Positions 1 through 5,464 of a stretch of 5,464 nt of DNA are shown here, piece after piece. This stretch comes from Candidatus Gastranaerophilales bacterium (GTDB taxonomy: Bacteria; Cyanobacteriota; Vampirovibrionia; Gastranaerophilales; Gastranaerophilaceae), in assembly GCA_021201175.1 (NCBI GenBank), contig JAJQFK010000188.1:1-5464 (forward strand), in the 5' to 3' direction. The notes under the pieces are model-generated. The model worked only from the letters and a program-made list of their open reading frames with translations, had not been told where the DNA came from and did not search any database. The translations under genes and the position numbers were made by a program. Every line of letters starts with the position of its first letter. Position 1 is the first letter of the stretch.

Positions 1-59
1 AGGAGGAATATAGAATTTTTGTAAATTATTCTGTATTCATAGAAATGTACACGGTTTAA
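1..59 (+). other. Possible 3' tail of an upstream gene and leader of infB
   Basis: No complete gene fits here. Two + strand frames are open from the left edge. One ends with TAA at 22-24 (residues RRNIEFL) and the other with TAA at 57-59 (18 residues ending MYTV). In most bacteria the gene before infB is ylxR, following nusA, so one of these may be the C-terminus of a YlxR-like protein, but the tail is too short to recognise. The AGGAGG at 1-6 looks like a Shine-Dalgarno site, but no usable start codon lies at a suitable distance downstream, so it is more likely coding or chance. The TAA at 57-59 is in frame with infB and limits how far upstream infB can start. Confidence 0.35.
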
Positions 60-74
60 ACACGGGATATACGA

Positions 75-2837
75 ATGACAATAGAAAATAAAAGAGTTTA
101 TGAACTGGCAAAAGAATACGGCATGCAAAATAAGGATTTTATTGAGTATCTGGAGACAAAACTTGATATAAAAGTCAAATCACACTCAAGTAACTTGACT
201 CCTGAGCAAATAGAAAAAATAAAAGCATCATTTGCGAAGCCAAAAGAACCGGAAAATCCCGTAAAGAAACCAAAAGCATTTATAATAAAGAAACCAAAAC
301 CTCAACCGGTTGAACCAAAGATTCAAGAAGAAAATATACAAAAAAATATAGAAGAACCGGAAGAAATCCCAAATAAACCGGCAGTTATTAAAAACGAAAT
401 GCCGGAAACATCGGAAACACCTGAATTAAACGAAGAAAAGTCGGAAGTTCAAGAGGTTCCGGAAGAAAAACCGGTAATACCCCAATTCCGCTCGCTTTTA
501 GAATACAACAACAGAAACAGCCAGAAAAGACGACAGGAAATGATGGCAAAACAAAAGCAGCAAGAAGCGGACAAAAATCGTCAGGCTCGCGAGAAAGATA
601 TGCAACGATTAGGGGCTGCACCAAAAAAAGATAAAGGTTTATATAAAAATGAACGTCCGATAGGAAATGAAAAATTCAACAGGGATAGTAAGCCTGAGCG
701 TTTTGAACGCGGACAAAAAGATGTACGCTTTGACAAAAAAAATCAATTTCAGAAACAAAACAGCGAAAACAAACCAGGTCAGGATAAACAGGAAAGGCAA
801 GACAGACAGGACAGGCAGGATAGACCTTTTCAAAATAAAAAACCTATACAGCATCATATAATCTCTCAAGAAATTTATGACGGCAAATCAGGGCAAAATC
901 CGGCATTTAAGAAAAAAGGTGTAAAAGAAAAGAAAAAACAATATAAAAACAAAGAAGAAGAACAAGAATTAATCAGTCTTGAAAAAGCAATTTCTCAAAA
1001 ACATAAAAAGAAATCGAAAGATTCAGGAGAACTTGAATCTATAAAACAGGTAGTAATAAATAGACCGCTCACAGTCGGAGAACTGGCTGATAAAATAGGA
1101 AAATCACCCGCTGAAATAGTTAAATTCTTGATGATGCAAGGAATTTTAACGACCGTGAACGAGGTCATTTCAGAAGAAACACAGAAAAAAATCTGTGCTA
1201 ATTTTGAACTAGAGGTCTTAGAAGAAGACTTAAATGAATATATAGAAAAAGAACTTGAAAAAGAGGAACAACAAAAAGCACTGCAAGATATTGATGAGTC
1301 TTTACTGGAACACAGAGCGCCGGTAATTAGTATTATGGGACACGTAGACCACGGTAAAACTACTTTGTTGGATTCAATCAGAGCTTCAAAACACAAAATT
1401 GTAGCAACCGAAGTAGGCGGTATAACTCAATCAATCGGTGCATATACAGTTTATCTTGAAGATAATAAAGACAAGAAAATAGTATTTATAGATACTCCGG
1501 GGCACGAGGCATTTACGGAAATGAGAGCCAGAGGAGCAAAAGCTACTGATATAGCAATTCTTGTAGTTGCTGCTGATGACGGAATAATGCCCCAAACAAT
1601 AGAAGCTATAAACCATGCCAGAGCGGCGGAGGTACCTATAATAGTCGCAGTAAACAAAATAGATAAGCCAAGTGCCGACCCTGATAAAATAATGCAGCAA
1701 TTGACTGAATATGGACTTGTTCCGGAAGAATGGGGCGGCGACACTATTTGTGTAAAAGTAAGTGCGCTCCAGGGTAAAGGTATTGATGAACTGTTAGAAT
1801 ATATACTTCTTCTTTCAGAAGTGCAAAATTTAAGGGCAAACAGGCATGCTTTGGCTTCCGGAGTAATAATAGAAGCAAAATTGGATAAAGGCAAAGGTCC
1901 CGTAGCTACATTGCTTGTTCAAAACGGTACGCTGCATACGGGCGACTGCTTTGTTGTCGGCAGTGTATGCGGAAAAGTCAGAGCTTTAATATCAGATTCG
2001 GGAGAACGAATAAAAGAAGCAGGACCTTCAACACCGGTAGAAATACTTGGTTTGACAGAGGTTCCGCAAGCCGGTGACAGATTTGAAGCGGTTGAAAATG
2101 AAAAGGTTATGCATTCTATTGCAGATACAAGAAAAGAAAAAGAAAGAAATACCAAGCTGGACAGCATGAAACCTGCACATATAAGAAATGAACAGGTAGG
2201 CGATGAAGACGATAATATTAAGCGTTTAAATCTTATTATTAAGGCAAATACACATGGTTCTGCGGAAGCTGTTTCTCAGGGAGTATCACAACTGGAATCA
2301 AAAGAAATTATAACTAAGATTGTACACGTAGGCGTCGGCGATATTTCCGAAGCTGATGTAATGCTGGCAAGTGCAAGTAATGCTATTATTTTAGGATTCA
2401 CGGTTAAAGAAGATATAAATGCTCAAATAGCCGCAGAAAAACACAATGTAACAATAAAAAAATATAATATAATTTATCAAGTACTTGAAGATCTTGAACA
2501 TACTATGTTGAGTCTTTTAGAGCCGGAAATAAAAGAAATTTCGCTCGGACAGGCAGAAGTAAGACAAATTTTTACTATCGGAAAAACAACAAAAATTGCA
2601 GGCTGTTATGTTACGGAAGGTAAAATTGTCAGAAACAAAACCGCTGCACTTATAAGAAACGGAGTAGAAGTATTTAAAGGTCAGATTGATCAGTTGAAAC
2701 GTTTTAAAGACGATGTAAAAGAAGTTGCGCAAGGTTTTGAATGCGGTATATCTTTTGAAAAATTTAATGATATAAGAGAAGGCGATATTATAAAAGTTAC
2801 AACTACAGAGGAAGTTGAAAGACAGGTATTAATATAA
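75..2837 (+). CDS. infB: Translation initiation factor IF-2
   Basis: IF-2 is a cytosolic GTPase that brings fMet-tRNA to the 30S P site and drives 50S joining. The product is 920 aa, at the long end of the family (E. coli 890, B. subtilis about 716). An IF2_N module lies at about residues 3-52. A charged low-complexity linker fills about 53-320, and a second IF2_N-like module sits at about 327-380 (RPLTVGELADKIG). The G domain carries every expected motif: G1 GHVDHGKT 422-429, switch I GGITQ 448-452, G3 DTPGH 473-477 with catalytic H477, G4 NKID 527-530, and G5 SAL 563-565. Domain II follows from about 595, domain III from about 716 (LNLIIKANTHGSAEAV), and the fMet-tRNA-binding C-terminal domain from about 823, with conserved AGCYVTEG (842-849) and ECGI (889-892). 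ATG 75 is the first in-frame start after the TAA at 57-59. Its ribosome binding site is weak (GGGA at 64-67). The gene appears intact. Confidence 0.98.
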   Translation: MTIENKRVYELAKEYGMQNKDFIEYLETKLDIKVKSHSSNLTPEQIEKIKASFAKPKEPENPVKKPKAFIIKKPKPQPVEPKIQEENIQKNIEEPEEIPNKPAVIKNEMPETSETPELNEEKSEVQEVPEEKPVIPQFRSLLEYNNRNSQKRRQEMMAKQKQQEADKNRQAREKDMQRLGAAPKKDKGLYKNERPIGNEKFNRDSKPERFERGQKDVRFDKKNQFQKQNSENKPGQDKQERQDRQDRQDRPFQNKKPIQHHIISQEIYDGKSGQNPAFKKKGVKEKKKQYKNKEEEQELISLEKAISQKHKKKSKDSGELESIKQVVINRPLTVGELADKIGKSPAEIVKFLMMQGILTTVNEVISEETQKKICANFELEVLEEDLNEYIEKELEKEEQQKALQDIDESLLEHRAPVISIMGHVDHGKTTLLDSIRASKHKIVATEVGGITQSIGAYTVYLEDNKDKKIVFIDTPGHEAFTEMRARGAKATDIAILVVAADDGIMPQTIEAINHARAAEVPIIVAVNKIDKPSADPDKIMQQLTEYGLVPEEWGGDTICVKVSALQGKGIDELLEYILLLSEVQNLRANRHALASGVIIEAKLDKGKGPVATLLVQNGTLHTGDCFVVGSVCGKVRALISDSGERIKEAGPSTPVEILGLTEVPQAGDRFEAVENEKVMHSIADTRKEKERNTKLDSMKPAHIRNEQVGDEDDNIKRLNLIIKANTHGSAEAVSQGVSQLESKEIITKIVHVGVGDISEADVMLASASNAIILGFTVKEDINAQIAAEKHNVTIKKYNIIYQVLEDLEHTMLSLLEPEIKEISLGQAEVRQIFTIGKTTKIAGCYVTEGKIVRNKTAALIRNGVEVFKGQIDQLKRFKDDVKEVAQGFECGISFEKFNDIREGDIIKVTTTEEVERQVLI
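780..824 (+). repeat. Gln-Asp-Arg micro-repeat in the IF-2 linker
   Basis: Within infB, residues 236-250 form a short tandem pattern: QDK, QER, then QDR three times. At DNA level this is an imperfect 9-base unit of the form CAGGACAGG/CAAGACAGA. It lies in the lysine-, glutamine- and arginine-rich half of the disordered linker between the two N-terminal modules. Such units can change copy number by slippage without breaking the frame. The linker is poorly conserved across the IF-2 family, so no specific function is claimed. Confidence 0.7.
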
Positions 2838-2850
2838 TTCCCGAAAAAAA

Positions 2851-2860
2851 GGAAGGAAAG
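2851..2860 (+). promoter_or_regulatory. Ribosome binding site of rbfA
   Basis: The purine-rich run GGAAGGAAAG contains AGGA at 2854-2857, nine bases before ATG 2867. It fills most of the 29-base gap between the infB stop and the rbfA start. This gives rbfA a clear Shine-Dalgarno site of its own, unlike the weak site of infB. Confidence 0.75.
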
Positions 2861-2866
2861 AAAAAT

Positions 2867-3217
2867 ATGTCTTTAAGAAATGAACGTATAAGAAAAACTT
2901 TAATGAAAGAAATTTCGGATATAATTCAAAAAGAGTTAAAAGATTCCAGAATCCAAGGAGTAGTATCAGTTACTGATCTTGAACTTTCTCATGATAATTC
3001 TTTTGCAAAGGTGTATTATTCTGTTCTTGCCCCCGAAGAAGAAAAGAAGAATACAATAAAAGCAATAACGGATAACACTTCCAAAATTAGGTATGAAGCA
3101 GGAAAAAGGGTAAGATTAAGATTAACTCCCGAATTAAGATTTATACCTGATGATTCTCTTGAAAGAGGTTCAAACGTTACAGAGATTATAAACAAAATTT
3201 CAAGAGGTGAAATTTAA
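2867..3217 (+). CDS. rbfA: 30S ribosome-binding factor RbfA
   Basis: RbfA binds the free 30S subunit, helps complete processing and folding of the 16S rRNA 5' end (helix 1 region), and is important for growth in the cold. The 116-aa product has the normal family length and a single KH-like domain. Recognisable blocks are the N-terminal RNERIRKTLMKEISDII helix (4-20), DSRIQGVVSVTDLELS (26-41) followed by AKVYYSVL (47-54), and the signature RLTPELRFIPDDSLERG (85-101). The region that normally holds the helix-kinking AxG just before the conserved Ile-Arg reads N70-T71-S72 here, a departure from the common motif. The gene follows infB after 29 bases and precedes truB by only 5 bases, consistent with a shared transcript. 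The start has a good ribosome binding site at 2851-2860. It appears intact. Confidence 0.96.
   Translation: MSLRNERIRKTLMKEISDIIQKELKDSRIQGVVSVTDLELSHDNSFAKVYYSVLAPEEEKKNTIKAITDNTSKIRYEAGKRVRLRLTPELRFIPDDSLERGSNVTEIINKISRGEI
3204..3210 (+). promoter_or_regulatory. Probable ribosome binding site of truB inside the rbfA 3' end
   Basis: GAGGTGA matches the anti-Shine-Dalgarno well and lies within the last codons of rbfA. The spacing of 12 bases from its last base to ATG 3223 is longer than ideal. Initiation at truB probably also relies on ribosomes ending at the rbfA stop 5 bases upstream. Confidence 0.5.
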
Positions 3218-3222
3218 ATATA

Positions 3223-4077
3223 ATGTTCGGGTTTATCAATGTAAATAAACCATCCGGAATATCATCACACAAAGTGATTTCAATATTAAGAAAAATAACC
3301 GGAATAAAACAAATAGGGCATGCCGGTACCCTTGACCCGTTAGCATCGGGAGTTTTACCGATTGCTATAGGTAAAGCCGCAAAGCTGATTGATTTTTTAC
3401 CGGAGAATAAAAGATATACGGCAGGCATGTATTTTGGTAAAGTGTCGGACACTTATGATACAACCGGTACTATAACTGATGTAACTACAAAAAAAATAAC
3501 CCTTAAAGAGATAAAAAATATAACAGCAAAATATAAAGGCAAAATATGTCAAATCCCGCCTGCATATTCAGCCGTGCATTATAACGGTAAAAGATTATAT
3601 GAACTTGCCAGACAAGGAAAAGTTCCTGACGATATACCATCAAGAGAAATAACCGTTTATAAAAATGATATATTAGATTTTGATTATGAAAATCAAATTT
3701 TAAAGCTGGATATAACGTGTTCAAAAGGCACATATATAAGAACAATAGTAAATGATATCGGAAGTGAGTCCGGTTATGGGGCAATAATGTTTGAACTTAT
3801 AAGAACAGAATCTTCCGGAATGAAAATTGAAAATTCACTTTCTTTATCTGAAAATACCACAATTAATGATATTGAAAAAGCGCTTATAAATCCTTTAGAC
3901 TTGCTTCAAATGACTAATATTCAAATAGATAATGCAGAATATAAATTACTTGCAAACGGCAGGTCTTTTAAAAGAAATATTGAAGAAGGTTATGTATTAT
4001 TAACACAAAATAAACGGATACTGGCACTCGCATACGCCCGAACAGGAATAATAACTCCAAAAAAGGTATTTATATGA
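3223..4077 (+). CDS. truB: tRNA pseudouridine(55) synthase TruB
   Basis: TruB isomerises uridine 55 to pseudouridine in the T-loop of nearly all elongator tRNAs and also acts as a tRNA folding chaperone. The product is 284 aa (E. coli 314). The start MFGFINVNKPSGISSHKV matches the family N-terminus, which supports ATG 3223. The catalytic motif HAGTLDPLASGVL (33-45) contains the nucleophile D38. The conserved base-stacking tyrosine is Y65 in KRY. The substrate-binding block PPAYSAV followed by NGKRLYELARQG begins at 112, and KGTYIRTIVNDIG (168-180) carries the conserved Y171 and R173. The remainder, from about 220, fits the small C-terminal RNA-binding (PUA/TruB_C) part. Residue 119 is His where most homologues have Lys in YSA(V/L)K. 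The gene begins 5 bases after rbfA, and its TGA overlaps the next ATG (ATGA, 4074-4077). No nrnA-type gene separates it from rbfA, unlike in Firmicutes. Confidence 0.97.
   Translation: MFGFINVNKPSGISSHKVISILRKITGIKQIGHAGTLDPLASGVLPIAIGKAAKLIDFLPENKRYTAGMYFGKVSDTYDTTGTITDVTTKKITLKEIKNITAKYKGKICQIPPAYSAVHYNGKRLYELARQGKVPDDIPSREITVYKNDILDFDYENQILKLDITCSKGTYIRTIVNDIGSESGYGAIMFELIRTESSGMKIENSLSLSENTTINDIEKALINPLDLLQMTNIQIDNAEYKLLANGRSFKRNIEEGYVLLTQNKRILALAYARTGIITPKKVFI
4062..4066 (+). promoter_or_regulatory. Ribosome binding site of the DUF2993-like gene
   Basis: AAAGG lies seven bases before ATG 4074, inside the last codons of truB. It supports ATG 4074 as the start and, with the ATGA overlap at 4074-4077, suggests coupled translation. 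Confidence 0.6.
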
Positions 4078-4928
4078 AGAAATTTTTAATGGTATTAATC
4101 TTTTTAGCGGTTCCTGTATGGTGTTATGCCGAAGAATTGTACACATGCCCCGAAATAAATATAAATCTTTATGAAAACGAAAGCTTTTATAACAAAATAA
4201 CCGGAAGAAATTTTTTAGCGAAAAAAATAACTGAAATTGCGATACAAAAAGAAATTCAAGACGAACTTCAAGCCAAAACAAAAGCTCAAATTGAGATGTA
4301 CAATGTAAGAAGAATGAAAAACGGCGAATTTAAAAGACTTAGTATTGAAGGCAGTAATTTAAAATATAAGGTAATGAGTTTGTCATCATTTTCTGCTCAA
4401 ACAATCTGTCCTTATAATAGAGCAATATATAAAAATGGCAGACTTTTTTATCCGTACGATATGCCGTTTAAATTTGATTCTGAAATCACAAATAATGATA
4501 TAAAAAATATACTGGAATCGGAGGAGTTTCAAAAAGAATTAAACAGTAATGTTTTATTAATAAACGGCGCAGAAGGGTTGAAAATACTACAACCGGAGGT
4601 AGAAATTAAAGAGAATAGAGTATATTTTACAATTCCGATTAAAACATTTCTTACTTCAAAACCTGTAAAAGTTAGGTTTAATGCAGATATTAAAGATGAA
4701 AATAATAAAATAGTGTTAAAAAATATCGCTTTTTCTTCAAATCGTAATATAATAGAAAGAGGCTTATTAAGCAATCTAACAGAAAAAATAAATCCAATTT
4801 CTTTTCCGGCAGAAAAGTTAAAAGGGAAATACTGTAAAATATATATATCTAATGCGAGAATAGACGGCAGCGTTATAAAGGCTGAAGGAATTTTTATAAT
4901 AAATAAAAACTATAACGGTGATGAATGA
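4074..4928 (+). CDS. Secreted DUF2993 (LmeA-like) lipid-binding-type protein
   Basis: The 284-aa product starts with a typical Sec signal peptide: MKK, a hydrophobic core (4-16), and a predicted signal peptidase I cleavage after CYA at residue 19. C17 is not in a lipobox (PVWC). The mature part resembles the DUF2993/LmeA family. A helix (about 46-66) is followed by beta-rich segments, a block of the type SIEGSNLKYKVMSLSS (90-105), a segment with NRAIYKNGRLFYP (115-127), and an acidic helix ITNNDIKNILESEEFQKEL (138-156). The family then shows further strands (about 170-220). The family is known from cyanobacteria and actinobacteria. The mycobacterial member LmeA binds phospholipid and works in cell-envelope glycolipid assembly. 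A periplasmic or envelope role is therefore inferred, not shown. The mature protein has three cysteines (C25, C112, C254), two of them in Cys-Pro. Both ends overlap neighbours by ATGA. The family assignment is by pattern only; the alternative is a secreted protein of unknown fold. Confidence 0.65.
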   Translation: MKKFLMVLIFLAVPVWCYAEELYTCPEININLYENESFYNKITGRNFLAKKITEIAIQKEIQDELQAKTKAQIEMYNVRRMKNGEFKRLSIEGSNLKYKVMSLSSFSAQTICPYNRAIYKNGRLFYPYDMPFKFDSEITNNDIKNILESEEFQKELNSNVLLINGAEGLKILQPEVEIKENRVYFTIPIKTFLTSKPVKVRFNADIKDENNKIVLKNIAFSSNRNIIERGLLSNLTEKINPISFPAEKLKGKYCKIYISNARIDGSVIKAEGIFIINKNYNGDE

Positions 4929-5464
4929 GTAATTTTTCAAAAATAGTAATAATAATACTTTTAGTGCTTTCATTTTTTTTCATAAAGGAAAAATACGGGA
5001 GCAGTATCAGTAATGTAATTTCATCGTTAAAATCCTGGAACAAAATAGAATTACCTGATAAAAAACCGGTTCGGCAGCCTTCTGAAATTGTTCATAAACC
5101 CGTAAGTCCAAATGAAGCAGGTACAGAGCCTATAGAAAAGGAAAAAATATATGTATATTTTCTTGCTCTGGACTCAAATGCAAACGTAGTATACAAAAAG
5201 GTGGAAAGAGAACTTCCTAATGGCGAAGATAAACTTGAATATGCAATAAAAGAATTATTAAAAGGTCCCGGAATTATAGAAAAATCAGCAGGGGCTTACA
5301 GTGAAATACCACACTCAACAAAGCTTTTATCAATAAGGAATAACGGTAATAAAATAATAATAGATTTTAGTTCTGATTTCCAGTACGGAGGCGGAACTGA
5401 CAGCATTTATTCAAGAATGATGCAGCTTATTAAGACTGCACTATCAAACACCAACAATAAAGAG
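4925..5464 (+). CDS. Membrane-anchored GerMN-domain protein (3' end outside window)
   Basis: The reading frame opens at ATG 4925 and stays open to the window edge (180 codons), so the C-terminus is missing. Residues 7-20 form a single hydrophobic segment (IVIIILLVLSFFFI) preceded by a Lys and followed by KEK, an N-terminal membrane anchor or uncleaved signal. A polar linker of about 50 residues containing several prolines follows. From about residue 75 there is a GerMN-type domain: strand IYVYFLALDSN, helix EYAIKELLKGP (105-115), SEIPHSTKLLSI (126-137), NKIIIDFSSDFQYGGGT (142-158), then the helix SRMMQLIKTAL (163-173). GerMN was named for Bacillus GerM and also occurs in LpqB and in many envelope proteins. 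Its ligand is not generally known. The start overlaps the previous stop (ATGA, 4925-4928), and no good Shine-Dalgarno precedes it, so translation probably depends on coupling. The part beyond the window could hold a second domain. Confidence 0.8.
   Translation, partial: MSNFSKIVIIILLVLSFFFIKEKYGSSISNVISSLKSWNKIELPDKKPVRQPSEIVHKPVSPNEAGTEPIEKEKIYVYFLALDSNANVVYKKVERELPNGEDKLEYAIKELLKGPGIIEKSAGAYSEIPHSTKLLSIRNNGNKIIIDFSSDFQYGGGTDSIYSRMMQLIKTALSNTNNKE

Noticed and set aside
1..6. AGGAGG as a Shine-Dalgarno for a small gene before infB
   Set aside because: No ATG, GTG or TTG opens a usable frame at proper spacing. The TTG at 19 is followed at once by TAA.
667..861. Small + strand open frame inside infB, preceded by AGGAA
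   Set aside because: It overlaps the IF-2 linker in another frame, has no recognisable motif, and is explained by the purine-rich low-complexity coding sequence.
995..1396. Minus-strand open frame of 133 codons opposite infB
   Set aside because: It is antisense to the IF-2 module and G1 region. Its Ser/Phe/Cys-rich product is the mirror of the Lys/Glu-rich coding strand, and it has no domain or plausible ribosome binding site context.
1451..1894. Minus-strand open frame of 147 codons opposite the IF-2 G domain
   Set aside because: It lies wholly antisense to conserved GTPase motifs (G3 to G5), shows no family pattern, and is most likely a shadow frame.
2838..2866. Possible terminator between infB and rbfA
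   Set aside because: The 29 bases are purine-rich with no inverted repeat and no T-run, so they form a ribosome binding region and not a terminator.
3219..3224. TATAAT hexamer at the truB start, a possible -10 element
   Set aside because: No -35-like TTGACA is present at 16-18 bases upstream, and TATAAT is expected often by chance in such AT-rich DNA. truB is explained by read-through from rbfA.
4125..4133. Cys in the signal peptide of the DUF2993-like protein as a lipoprotein attachment site
   Set aside because: The residues before C17 are P-V-W, which do not fit the lipobox pattern. Cleavage after CYA by signal peptidase I fits better.

Overview
The window is an AT-rich stretch, by eye about one third G+C, with heavy use of AGA (Arg) and ATA (Ile) codons. 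It is packed with genes on the + strand and has no intergenic gap longer than 30 bases. It reads as one continuous operon segment: infB (translation initiation factor IF-2), rbfA (30S maturation factor), truB (tRNA Psi55 synthase), a secreted DUF2993/LmeA-like protein, and the first 180 codons of a membrane-anchored GerMN-domain protein that runs off the right edge. The first 59 bases probably hold the tail of an upstream gene.

The first three genes are the conserved bacterial core of the nusA-infB-rbfA-truB cluster and serve translation: 70S initiation, late 16S/30S maturation, and pseudouridine formation in the tRNA T-loop. The last two look like exported or envelope proteins. They are tied to truB and to each other by ATGA stop/start overlaps (4074-4077 and 4925-4928), which implies co-transcription and translational coupling. 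No terminator-like hairpin or convincing internal promoter was seen between the genes.

The standard bacterial code applies: two genes end in TAA and two in TGA, and no TGA is read through. The organism is a bacterium. AT-richness, rbfA followed directly by truB (without the nrnA and ribF genes usual in Firmicutes), and a DUF2993-like protein (a family best known from cyanobacteria and actinobacteria) together suggest a host-associated non-photosynthetic cyanobacterial relative (Vampirovibrionia/Melainabacteria, Gastranaerophilales-like). This is an inference of moderate confidence, since no rRNA or taxon-specific marker is present.

No mobile element, CRISPR array, tRNA, rRNA or riboswitch was found. 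I see no clearly new biological system. The most unusual points are the envelope gene pair joined to a ribosome/tRNA operon, the long charged low-complexity linker in IF-2, and unusual residues at positions in TruB and RbfA that are normally conserved.
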